DNA of 64,000 nucleotides from Scolanthus callimorphus (lineage: Eukaryota; Cnidaria; Anthozoa; Actiniaria; Edwardsiidae). The translations under genes and the position numbers were made by a program. The notes under the pieces are model-generated. The model ran no database searches, was not told the DNA's origin, and saw only the letters and a program-made list of their open reading frames with translations. Location: NCBI GenBank assembly GCA_033964015.1, contig JAWWUD010000094.1, positions 1-64,000 on the forward strand, in the 5' to 3' direction. This document shows, in pieces, positions 36,419 through 48,300 of the stretch (its first letter is position 1; each line of letters begins with the position of its first letter).

Positions 36419-37124
36419 GGTGAGGGAGCCTTCCGATTCGCGCAAAAATTCACAACTCAGTAAACCTTCAATAATTCATCATGATCCCCGTGCTGCTGAG
36501 GTCTTGGCCTTGATGCGATCTGATTGGTTAGTTGCGGGGGCGTGTAGAAAGGCGTGTTTGCTGTTGCGCATAGTACATCGAGATTATAGAAATGACGTTT
36601 TCTGGGAAATCTCTGTTTACCCTGCAAGAATATACTACTGCGAGCAGTGGTTTCCTCCTCTCTTCTAGGCTGAACTCTTTTAAGTGGAAGTTAATTGTGC
36701 CATTCACAGTAATGTCTGGTTTGAAATAAATAATCGTTTTAAACGTCATAAGGGACCGATCGTTTATTACGTCTACGGGGGTGAGGGGGGGGGGGGGGGG
36801 GGGGGCGGTCGCAAAGTACTGGATCTTCGTCATGCAGTCGCCAAAGCAATTTGGATATTGTATGTATTTTACAGATTCTAATTGCAGCAAAATGTTGTGC
36901 TCTTATGAAACAACATCACTTATGATGAAGTTGTTTCATTTGACTTTTGAGGGGGGAGGGAGTTGGGTTGAAGATTTTGAAAACAAATTTAAAAAAATAA
37001 AAATAAATCCCAGCAGAGCAAATGGGTTATAATTCTCTGTAATTTTTCGAAATAAATATCATACACCATCAAGGAGGATTTCAAAAATGTTGCACTGACA
37101 TAATCTTCCTGTTGATTTTCGGAG

Positions 37125-37260
37125 TGGATCTAGGAATTTCAGAAAGGGGGGGGGAGGGGGCTGGATAGTGAAAATATAGGGACCAAACATTGCAAAAATC
37201 ATTCAACAAATACAGTCAATGTATGGGGAAATCTCCAGGGGGAGGGGGCAGCCCCTTATT
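37125..37260. repeat. AGCAAATACAGTAAATGTATGG dispersed repeat, copy 1
   Basis: It shares GGATAGTGAAAATATAGGGA, CAACAAATACAGTCAATGTA and TGGGGAAATCTCC with copies at 57960-58110, 63088-63252 and, inverted, 63884-64000. It is non-coding. Confidence 0.7.
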
Positions 37261-37814
37261 AGAGTGCTAAAGCTGTGTGTTTCATATTACTTTGACCAAC
37301 ACTTATGTACTGTACTTGTATATAGTCTGTCTGTCTGTAAGCTGGGATTTTATTTAAAAGTGGATTTCAGATCTCAGATGGTTCCCGATGAGTTGAGGGT
37401 GGCAGGTCTCACGACAAAGACAAAGGATCAGAAGCCCTGGAAGAGGGCTGCAAAAACTCACGTAATGACATACTGACACCTGCCTTACAGTGGACATTTA
37501 TGATGTAAATGGTAGTGAGCGTAGTGCAAGTGAGATCTTATTCTTGACCTGTTTTTACCATTTGCTATCCCTCTCAAAGCTGAGTACCCTTATATTCAAA
37601 CACCTAATTATTGGATTGTGTATCATTCATTTAATGGCAAACTGAAGTTCATAAGTGTCAATACATTTGTAAGTAGAAGTGAAGTTCATCCTGAAATAGC
37701 CAGTGGTCAGTGGCAAAGTAGACAGCAATATGCCGCCAGTACTTGCCTTCTATTGACATGCCTGGTCAAGAGAAAATGATATAACAGAATCCATCGCGCG
37801 TATTCATGTCCAGG

Positions 37815-38480
37815 CCTATGAAAGTCGACAATAAGAATCTATTTTTAGAAACCGGAAGTTGGCAGTTCTCACCGAGTGCTGTCACAGTGTCACGCATCGC
37901 CTTCAACAATTTGCCGCCTTGTGGGTGCTGCTGCTCCGATTTTTCATTGATAATGCAGTTCTTGGCATCGCTGAGTCATTTAGTCCTTTACCGAGTTCTT
38001 TGGCGATTGTTTTTCTGGTTTTTGTCAATGGTTTTAAACGAGCTAGGGCTAGAAGAACATATTCTGCATTCACAAAACATGACTTCTACTTCTAGTTATA
38101 TAAGAATTGTGCTTGAAAAGCCTAAATAATAATAAAAATTGCCGCTTGTTATAGTTGAAGTTGTCTATTTATCGACTTTGCCGTTTGATTTTACTTGAGT
38201 TCAGTTTTGTTTTGAGCTGTGGAAAACTTGGTTGGTTTCCGAAAAAACTGCAACCAGCTTTTGTAGCTATGATTTGTACCACAATAATAAATAAGCTTAT
38301 CAAATTTTAAATTAAAAATGGTTTTGTATGTCACGATTAGCTCCCTTCATTGTATTTTGGCACAAAAAATCTTCTCTGAAAAATTTCCGGCGTTGGCCTT
38401 GAGTGACGCATGACATCATGATTCGTGACCGGAAGTGGCTCGAAATCTATTTTTAGATTCTTATTGTCGACTTTCATAGG
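37815..38480. mobile_element. TIR element, about 670 bp, with short ORFs
   Basis: CCTATGAAAGTCGACAATAA followed by GAATCTATTTTTAGA is mirrored by TCTAAAAATAGATTC and TTATTGTCGACTTTCATAGG. Both arms also carry CCGGAAGT. Two overlapping plus-strand frames (to 38095 and 38129; 78 and 107 codons) lie inside. I recognise no transposase motif in either. Outside these arms a second inverted pair (GAGAAAATGATAT near 37772 and ATATCATTTTCTC near 38500) suggests the true ends may be wider. Confidence 0.6.
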
Positions 38481-38620
38481 GCACGGGATATGTTCTCTGA
38501 TATCATTTTCTCTTGGCCTGGTTCATTAGTTGCTTTGTAGAACACTCAACAACAATAATTTATTTATTTATACAGCGGATCACTAACATAAAAAAACACA
38601 CACTGCACTAAGATGCCTTG

Positions 38621-41600
38621 TCATTGATAGAAAGGATTACAAGCCACCAGATCATCCCACAAAGACTGCACCATCTCCTGTATGGTTAGTTCCTTCCCTA
38701 ACATTGCCATTGCCAAGTCGTTCGGATCCTTCCCCCCACCATGGGCTAGCATCTCCTGTCTGTATCTCTCACCAACCTCTCGAGAGAAAGGGTCAGCCTC
38801 AAAGCACTGGTGCCACACCCTTGAGGCTACCGCCCTGGACCAGAGGTAGGAATAGTAACGTGCTCCATATCCATTGAGGTGACTAAATCTCTGCTGCCAT
38901 GCTGCACCTGGGAATGGGAACACAGTCAAGACATAATGAGCTGAGTTACTGATTGCTTGAAAAGCATCAGTCAGTTGCCATGTCAGCCTAGCAACATACT
39001 GAGTCAGAGGAAACATCCAGTTCCATCTTCTGATTTAGGGGATGTAGTGAGATGTTTTTAATTAATTGGATAAATGAAGTATAAAACTTTGCAGATGGTT
39101 ATTTGAGATTTCTAATTTCTACATGCAATAAGTCTTCTAATACTGTATCAAACAAAATCAATAAGAATAGAGTGGTTGGCAAGGGTTCTTTAACTTATTA
39201 GCTAAAATTCTGCCCACAGTTTTTGTCTCACAGTTGGCAAATCTGGCAAAATTAATGTTGATGAATGATGTGGAATAAAAACTTACCAGGTACATGAGGT
39301 ATGACAGTCTGTTCCCTCTGAAGGCGAGACATCACATCTGTGGTGTTCTCTGTCAAAGGGTGCTTCCCATGGTAAATCTGATCTGTCATGGAGTACAAGA
39401 CCTGCCGCTGCATTTCCAAAGCACCAAACATGTTCCTGGTCTTACTCAGCTTAAGAATAACCTCCTCAGGCAGGGGTTGTCCTGTTCTAAAATGTTTGGC
39501 AAACTTGGAGAGCACTCTTGAGTCCCAAGCGAAGTATTCCATAAGAACAGATGGGACTTCGGCAAAGTCAGTAGAGCATCGTGTACCTGTGACATGTTGG
39601 TATCTAGTGCGAGCCAGCATGGAGTGCATGGCATGGCCCATCTCATGGAAGAGGTTCTCAACCATGCCATGGGTGAGCAAGGAGGGGCTTGTGGGAGTAG
39701 GGGTGGGGAAGTTACAGATAACAGCTACAACTGGAAGCTGGTAGGAACCATCTGTGAGAGTGCGGCCACCTGAAATGTACAAGTACAAGAAATGGATCAG
39801 GTAAGGGTAGGGAAAATTGTGCTCTTATTACCCAAGGTCAATAGTACCAAGCATGGGCTAAGGTCATTTTGTTATTATGCTGCGAAGAATTGGAACAACT
39901 TACCTGAGGACATTAGAGCTAGCGCTGGTACCAAAGCATTTGTGAATAGGGTCCGCCAAATGAAATTTTGAAACCATTGTACATGTACATATTTTATCAT
40001 TTTATATCTACGTGTAAATAATTAGTCAGAAATTTTAAATTAGTGAATTTCAATTGTACATATCTATATAGCGTATATTCCAATAGTTCTTTTAATTAAT
40101 TAATTATTTCTTTCTTTTCCTTTTATTTTGTGATAACCTGAAAAGTAGCTTTTAGCTAAGTGTTTTTCACAATAAAATTCTATTCTATTCTTCTATTCTA
40201 TAGATAAATCCATTACCTGACAAGGGAATTTCACACTAAATCTCACGCAAAAAATCGATATCGATTTTTCAAGTGAGATTTAGTGTGGAATTCCTGAGTC
40301 GGGTAATGGATTTTCTTTGAATCCCATGCCAGAGGTTTTATTGATTTAATAATTTACAAAAAAGGCTTTACGCGCGCCAAGGAAGCCATTGCCAAACTGT
40401 TTCAATTTCAGGAAAATGCAACTTAAAAATCTCGCTAGCGAAGCATCTTGTTGAAAAAAGGTGTTTCATACAGTGTTTGACAGAGTTTAAAACTTTAAAA
40501 AGTAATTGTTCTTGCTTTCTTGATTGATAAATTGTAAATTTGTCGTGTAGAAATTGAATTTCGTGGGTGTCCTGTGTTTTCATTGAATTCTACTTTTGCA
40601 GCCATGTAATTCCACAAAAAGTCTCCCTCGATTTCAGCCAATCAGCACGTGAGATAGAGTCATAGCATGGGATTCTATTCCAAAAAAGGTATACAATATG
40701 GAGAAATATAATACCTCTTATTGTAAAGTGTGAATCTTGCTGCAACTTATCAGCTCTTGCTAGAAAATCACAATATATATAGCCAAGTAATCCTTCATCC
40801 TCATGAACAACGCCAAGTTTCTGCACCTCAGGGGACCAAAGCTCTCCTGCGATGGGCTCCTCAGGCTGTAAGCTGATACCATAAATCCTTTTAAACAAGT
40901 AATTTAGCCCTTCCATACAAGATCCAAGTGGGAAATAAGCTGACAGTGATGAGGCATTCAGTTTCAATGTTTGTATTTTTGCAAGTCCTGTATAATACTG
41001 TAAATCCCAGGGCATAATTTTACTCTCCTTTGCACCACTATCCATTTGTTTCATGCTTTTAAAATACCAAGTTCCTTCTTTGCAGGTTCTTCTAGCATCT
41101 TAGAAGCAAGTTTAAGAAAATCCATGACATTTTTTGGAGTTTTGACCATAGTGCCTTTTAAAGCTCTGTGTCCAAATGTTGGGAAATCCACCAGATTGGC
41201 TAACTGATTTCTGGCCGACAAAAGCAAGTCAAGATTCCGTAGCTGGACCTCAATGGGATGCAAATGAGCTCGGAATGCTAATGCTCTTAGCTCTTCATTT
41301 GGAGATTCCAGGTACATAGTATCAATAGCAACATTGTTTCCATATGCTGGGAAAGAATTCTTTATTCTCTCAGGGCAGTCTTCTTTAGGTAACAAAACGG
41401 GCATACTTGCTCCTTGAGAAAATTCTGCACCTAGAAGAAGTATTGCATCTTGAAGCTCAACAAACTGTTTGCGTTTTTGTTTCTCCAGATGAATCCCACT
41501 CAATTCAAAGTCAAAAAGAAACAACTCTGTGACTTGTCTTGTTTCTTCATCCATGGAATCCCCATGTTTCTCTAAAACTTTTTTCAGGGCACTGTATAGC

Positions 41601-42028
41601 TTATGATTGGTGTTTAGAGTTTCTACAAAATTACTTATTCCTAATGAAGTTTCTTCAGCCGTGGCACGGAATTTTCCGTCTGGATGAGCGACCCGGACAA
41701 ACTCCGCCAAATCTGCTGTTCTACACAATGTATCCGAAAGTTCGTCAAAAACTTGAACCAACTCTGTGCTCCCCGCTAAATTAAGAGCCCTTTGAACCAG
41801 TGCTTTGCCTTCTGAAATTGCTTGCTGCTTCATGAGTTCAAAGCCTGAACTAGAGCTCAGCTCTGGAATTCCAAAAAGCCCTGAAGAATTCAGGCTTGAA
41901 GATTTCTTTGTGTCGGGGTAGTTGAAAGCTGTAGCCAGAGCACTCCATGTGTTAACGCGTTTTGTCCTTTGCCACTGGAAAACAAACTTATGCAAGCCCT
42001 TAAATGTTCTACTTGAAGACCGCAGCAT
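38621..42028 (-). CDS. MIPEP: Mitochondrial intermediate peptidase, one frame break
   Basis: A zinc metallopeptidase (M3 family) of the mitochondrial matrix that removes an octapeptide from MPP-processed precursors. Exons are 42028-40715, 39769-39287 and 38907-38621. Exon 1 starts [17 protein letters not shown], a typical targeting peptide. Upstream in-frame codons reach 42070 but fit less well. Exon 2 carries the catalytic [12 protein letters not shown] (HExxH) and the downstream ligand region [17 protein letters not shown]. Exon 3 has [17 protein letters not shown] and [13 protein letters not shown]. Within exon 1 the frame ends at a TGA at about 41051 and resumes one base off at MKQMD...MPWDLQYY, next to TTTTAAAA. 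One missing base restores all exon phases and gives about 694 residues (human 713). With everything else intact, a consensus error is more likely than a pseudogene. It is divergent from DHRS7. Confidence 0.93.
39845..40205 (+). mobile_element. LINE 3' end remnant with TTCTA tail
   Basis: The plus strand encodes [20 protein letters not shown] followed by [12 protein letters not shown] and a stop at about 39972, the typical last residues of CR1/L2-like RT proteins. An A+T-rich 3' UTR follows and ends in TTCTATTCTATTCTTCTATT. It is a truncated copy inside MIPEP intron 1, antisense to the gene. Confidence 0.65.
40208..40310. mobile_element. Small perfect-looking palindrome
   Basis: TCCATTACCTGACAAGGGAA is mirrored by TTCCTGAGTCGGGTAATGGA. 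The core AAAAAATCGATATCGATTTTT is symmetric, and CACACTAAATCTCAC is mirrored by GTGAGATTTAGTGTG. It is about 103 bp, in MIPEP intron 1 directly after the LINE tail. Confidence 0.8.
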
Positions 42029-42360
42029 TTTATGGAGACAAAGGAACGCAATATAAGAGAAAATTCTCAAAATATTGGAACATATGTGATCTTGTCACCA
42101 GGGTGCACTCTTCGCCGCCATTTTGTTTTACATTTCTCGATGATGTTACACTCACGAATCGAGAAATCAACACTTCCCGAACCTGTGTCGAACCTTTCCG
42201 AACTAGTAACGGACAATAGTCGGAATTCTACGACGAAATGTGGTGCCGAGATGTTATCGAGTGGAAATTGCGGAAGAAATATACTAGAGACACTTCAGTC
42301 TGTTGTCTCCCGCGCACACTTCAGAAGAACTTTTCTCCCTCTCAGAACTGAAATCTCAAG
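42029..42360. promoter_or_regulatory. Putative bidirectional promoter MIPEP/DHRS7
   Basis: 332 bp separate the start codons of two divergent genes, so both promoters and 5' UTRs lie here. No TATA box is evident. Function is inferred from arrangement. Confidence 0.5.
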
Positions 42361-45300
42361 ATGTTTTGCATTATTCTGGCAATTCCTGTGGTTCTTTTAA
42401 TAGCCATTTTCTTAGGAGATTGCGACTTTACTCTGAGATTTTGGGAACGATTCGGGGCTTCTCCAAAAGCTAGACTATATGGACGTGTTTGCTGGATCAC
42501 TGGAGCTTCCAGTGGGATCGGAGAAAGCCTCGCATATGAACTTGCTAAGTGTGGATGTAAGTTGGTGTTGTCGGCAAGAAGGGAGTCTGAACTTGAAAGA
42601 GTGAAGCAACAGTGTGTTGGTAAGTTGGGAACATAACAGAGCTATACATTGATACAGACATGAAATAGGCCCTACCAGGGGGGGGGGGGGGGGAGGGGGG
42701 TCAACATGTCGCTTGTCTGCATTTCAAAACTGAGCATGTCCCAATTTTGCAAGGCTTGCTTGTCGTTGTCAAAATTTTGGTTATTTTAGAGCTCTTCTTC
42801 ATTACTGCCGAATTTGTAGTATCGCGATGACCCAAAGTCAAGATTATGATTTCATTTGGGTGAAAGTCTTGAATGATGTCCACCAAACACCAGTCACGAC
42901 TCAGAAATGAACAGGCCAGGGTGCATGTGTGACTGAAAACGAGTGTAAGTTTTTGTTAATGTTGCTGTCAGTATTTTGATAGAATGGCTTGTCGTTTGTC
43001 ACTGTTTCAGAAAGGCAGTGTTGCGTTTTCAACGTCCAGTGGCGGATCCAGGATTTTTCAAAGGGTGGTTCCATTTTAGAAAACTACCAAAGTCACCCTA
43101 CCCCTCAAATTGTCTGCGCCTAAGGACAAGCAGCATTTTGCTAAAAAAAACTTAAAAGTGGGTTCATGATGCCATGCTTTCGCTTCATTTCTGCAGGTTC
43201 TTCTTGAGGACTGGAGAACCTTTTGCTGAAAAAGTTTTCGATGCGTTTTTGAGCCATTTTTACAAAACTTCATTGAAGATTTGAACTGAGAACTGCCACT
43301 CAAAATAAAATGCACTTTGCTGGGCAAAACGTGAGACATGTGCGCTCACCTCGTTTTCATTTCGCACCATAAAGTTGAGCACAGGGTAATCACGACTCTA
43401 TTTTTTGTCAACTACGGCACACGATGCTTCTGAATATTTTTGTATACCGGTATATTATTATTTTTTTAAGGTGAATTAATGTGAGTTTTTTTTTGTCTCA
43501 AAAGAGTGGTTCTTTTGAACCCATGGAACCACCCCTGGATCCGTAGCTGACACCGTGTCACTTGTCAGACCTTACCCCTTGACATGCCTGATGAAACATC
43601 TTACTATTCCATGAATTGATGCAATCTCTCTCCCAGAGTCCTGTATTTCTGCCAAGCATTGCCAAATATTAGGCTCTGGGAAAACTCCACCTGTCAGCAC
43701 AGATGTTAGGAGTAAATCTAGATCAGGGAAGTGACTGGGTGACTGTTAGCTCTAGACAGTCACAATATACACACCTTAGATGGTCTATGACTTGAGGCAT
43801 TCACTCAGTCATGTAAGGATCAAAATGACTAGAACGCTGTGTCACATGTCAGAAAGTACCCCTGGCCAGGGCCAATGAAACAACATCTTATTCCATGAAT
43901 TAACACAATCTCCTTCCCAGAGCACTTTATTTTCTGCCAAGCATTACCAAATATTAGGCTCTGGGAAAACTCCATCTGTCAGCACATGTTAGGAGTAATA
44001 GATAAGGCCTGAGGCATTTAAACTCCCGCTTGGAGTCCCCCGGGTATGGAACACATGCAACAACTTCTATTACACATATTTAAGCACTTAGAGTAGGCAA
44101 GGTTCATTAATAATTCAGCATACGCAACACATTTAACCCTTTCAATCCCAAACCGGCCCAAACCGCCCTTTGGTACACTCAGGAACTTGAAAGTGTCTAT
44201 CATAAAACTCACGGCAAAATGACACTTAATATCTGGTGATTTGTGTAGAAGAGTGATTTTTCTACTGACCAGAGAAGACAAGTGGATCAGAGGCTCGGAT
44301 TTCTCACAGAAACAACCACTTGATTTCACAAAATAACTCACGATTTTTGACATGCAAAAACACATGCTACACTGAGCACAAGGAGCCGTTTTTTCCTCGG
44401 GCTTCCGGTGGAAGGCCCGAGGTATAAAATGGGCTTTTCGTATTTTTCTGCTTTCAGTCGCAAAACGCACCTTTGACAGCTGCCAATCAGTGTGTATTTA
44501 GCCAATCAGCAGTACACGATGCTCAGATTTCGGCTATAGCCTATTCGTCAAAGTTTACAGCCGGTGAAAATCTAGCCAATCGGAAGTCCACACACTTGCG
44601 TTTGGATCCTGAAATGAGCCGCCATCTTGGATTACACGAATCGGAGTATAAATAGGCTAAGATAAGAACTCAAAACCCATCTTATGAACCATGATTTGAC
44701 AAGGAACTGTGCAGAGGGTCGATTTGTTGATGCTGATGGGATGTCAGAGTACTCCGATGCCGCAAACCAGGTATTTTTTTCAAAATTTCTGTCTGTCGCT
44801 CGTTTGCCTCTTCGCGGACAGTGTGGCGACTTGACCCATATATTATAAGAACCAACTCTACCCAACGTTCCTGTCTCTTTGAAACTATTTATTGCCCCAT
44901 TACGACAGAAACATCTATCTCTGATGTGTCTAGTTTGTATATTTAGCGGAGATTCGGGATAAATCTGTGATTCCTGTTGCTAAACAAAGTAAGAAATCCA
45001 ATTTCTGTACTCACAAATAAGAAGCGATCTTGATTCGATACAAACATGAATCTTGAAATATGATCGGAAATCTTTGAAAGATAAAGCTATTTATAAAGCT
45101 ATTTATTTTGAAAACCCGGGCAAGAGTTAACTCCATGGGTGCATATTTTGGGACTTCTGATGACTGTCTGGCTTGTTGCTGAGGGTAAAAAAACTCAATC
45201 AAAAACTTACATTTTCTAAAAGTACATGCCCCTAATTAATTTATATTATCTGTGTGGGAGCAAAGGAGCCTTTTCAACTCCAAATGCCTTTATGAATACC

Positions 45301-48300
45301 TTTTACTCCATTATTTGTTTCTTACAGTGTTCTTTTTTTTCCTGGTTTCAGACACAAAATACTACCTTTGACTATTCAGCATGCTGTAAGCCAAAAAAAA
45401 ACTTTCACATCACCAAAGATTTCAATCTAAGGGAACACAAGCTTCTAACAAGACAACAAACTGACCAAACTCAATCCACAGTTAAGAAACAGGCTTACAC
45501 CTCTATAGCATAAGAGGCGCTGTAGATGATGGGACAGATCAACATACCTGCCAACTCTCCCTGTTTACTTGAGAGACTCACAGTTTGAGTCTCGCCTCCC
45601 AGTAAAAAAAATGAAAATATCTTATACATTTACAGTATATCTCCCAGTAAATTTGTGTGATTATCTGTTTTTAGTAAAATTACACACCAGGTGACTATCG
45701 AAGATGGAGCGTTCTGGAAAATAGAGCATTCTGATTGGCTTAGAATTTCACACTAAATTTCAATAGTCATCTGCCAACATTGGCAGTTTTATCGATGTTT
45801 TTGGATTCGAAAATGGAATAGAAAAATATTTAGAATAATCGCATCTCATGTGCCATTAACAGTTATGAACAAGGAAATATTTTGTTTTGATATGAAGGCA
45901 TATGAAGTCATGTTTTACAAAGGTACTACTGTTACATGGTATGTTCATAGAAAATTGTGACACTTGTAGAAATCAAGAAGTTCTCTACTTGCTCAAGCTG
46001 CAAATGTAATTGCAAAATGTTCCAACAATGAGCATGACGTGCACTGGTTATATGTTAAAGTGGCGAGTTTAGCCAGCATGAGTGTTAAAGATGACGAATG
46101 ATTGTTAAAGATAACAAAGGAGAGAAAATTAGAATGTTTTGTGTTTACAAATGTTGTTGATAATTTGTTCTCACCTACAGTAAACATGTGCATATAAGAA
46201 CAGCCAATTTCACGGTCAGTCTGAATATAACTTCCATATTAAGTATAAGGTTCTTATAAAATAGGTATCTAAAATTGCACATTTCAGCCTGATGTTCTTA
46301 ATCCATTTGTTCTTTATATGTGGATGTTTACAGTATTCAAACAATAGGCCTTTTGTAACAGATGGTCACGTGACCCAGTCACCTTTAAAATGAGCAGCTC
46401 CACCCAAATATTATTCAGAAATGAAAAGAGCATATTGTTTTTAGTAAAAAGGCAGAGTTTCAGCTCTATACAATGTATATGTGTATACAAATAAGCAAGC
46501 CTCCTGTCAGTTTCAGTACGAGAAAAAAAGTATTAAAATCCTGCTGGTTCTGAGTTCCAAATTCTTGTCCACAAAGAGAAATGCTGTACCAGTATATAAA
46601 CTAATTCATCTGAAAAGTTTGATTTTCCATGACTGGAGCCTAGCTGGTGGTGTTCCCCTAAGCTAAATTCCTGACTCCCTATATTCGAATGCTAGGGGTG
46701 ACCGTCATATTTTTTAGGGGTTGAAATCGGCGATCTGGTATTTTTTAGGGGTTACAAAATAAAAACGGTATCAAGAAAAAAAAAGGTATTTTTAGGGGGT
46801 TCTCATGCAAATAACATTACGCCGAAGAGAACCTGGTGATACAAGGTCCAAAACATTTGAAAGAATGATAGTGAATTTGAAACTCAAGAGGATACTTTGA
46901 TGTATATCTAATAAACGACCAGAATAAAATTTAATCTGTCAAAATTATTGGTATTTTTTAGGGTATTTTCAGACTGAGGGGTATTTTTAGGGTGGAAATT
47001 TTTTCCGACCAGGTATTTTTAAGGGTCAAAATGCGAGTTTCCTGACGGTCACCCCTAGCATTTTAACCTTAGGGTCCCCCTGGGGCTAAATTATTAGGGC
47101 TCCTGACAGAACCAAACCTAAACCCATTCTTAAACTTTAAACAATAAAGACCCAGCAATCTCTGTGACCATCTCCAAAGGACCCCTCCTCCCCCCACCCC
47201 CTGTGATAGTTTGGGTACTTGGAAGAAAATAGCAGATGGATCATCAAGCATGAACCCATAGATGCAGTGTCAGCAGGGCTATGGCTCCACACCACCTCCT
47301 ACCCCCCATCCCCACCTCACTTTTCAGGAAATTGTCATCTTTTTTTTCTGTAAACTTGACAGCCCTCCCCCCCCAGAACCTGAGACTTTTGTCTCTTGTC
47401 TCCCCTCACTTCAAAAGCTGTTCTATCTGATGCCCATGTAACCAAACACAAACTATAGATAACTAATCTATTACTATAGTAAACTATGACTCTATGCCAC
47501 AATTGAACTTTCTCTCCATTTTAAATAATCCTTTACCTCCCACAAAAAATCCTGACAATTCCCAACACAGCTAGATAAATTTCCCTGCACTCTTCTCTTC
47601 CCACCCAGGTTCTCCCCCTTATATCCCACTGTGGTGTCCCATCATTGCAGGATCCTGGCTTCCCACCTCAAAAAAAACTCCCTCTGGGATTCTGCCATCC
47701 CATACGGGATCCCACCCATTAGGTACTCAAGATCTCACTGGGAATCCCACCTGACCCTGAGAAATTTCATCCCAAGAAGGATCCTGCTATCCCATCCATT
47801 TGGGATCCTGCCCAGGAAGGCTGGATCTTGGGATCCCTGGGAAATGTTATCCCACCTGGGATAGGCGGCATCCCACCATCCCATCTTGGATCCTGCCCGG
47901 GATGGCCATTATCTCACCTGGGATAGGCAGGATCCCACCATCCCACCTTAGATCCCGCCTGGGATGGCAGGGATCTCCCCAGGAAATGATATCCCACCTG
48001 GGATAGGCGGGATCCCGCCATCCCACTTTTGATCCCGCCCAGGATGGCAGGATCCCAGGTGGGATCCCACCTACCTGGGAAATGTTATCCCACCTGGGAT
48101 AGGCAGGATCCCCCCTATCCCAACAAGGATCCTGCTATCCCATCCATTTGGGATCCTGCCCAGGAAGGCTGGATCCTGGGATACCTGGGAAATGCTATCC
48201 CACCATAATAATAAGTGGGATCCCACCATCTCACCCCACCTTGGATCCTGCCCGCGATGGCCATTATCTCACCTGGGATAGGCGGGATCCCACCATCCCG

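Larger units (their letters stand above)
36419..38620. other. Intergenic interval between arginase and MIPEP
   Basis: This includes the arginase promoter (immediately above 36418) and the 3' flank of MIPEP. No exon was recognised. It contains a 21-base G run (36785-36805), a copy of the CAGCAAATACAGTAAATGTAT repeat family (37125-37260) and a TIR element with a short ORF (37815-38480). Confidence 0.6.

Noticed and set aside
37806..38129. 107-codon frame as a host gene
   Set aside because: It lies within terminal inverted repeats and shows no known domain; treated as transposon interior.
44018..44470. 150-codon Cys-rich minus-strand frame
   Set aside because: No family recognised, no splice partner, and it ends in a motif seen in other repeats; probably repeat-derived.
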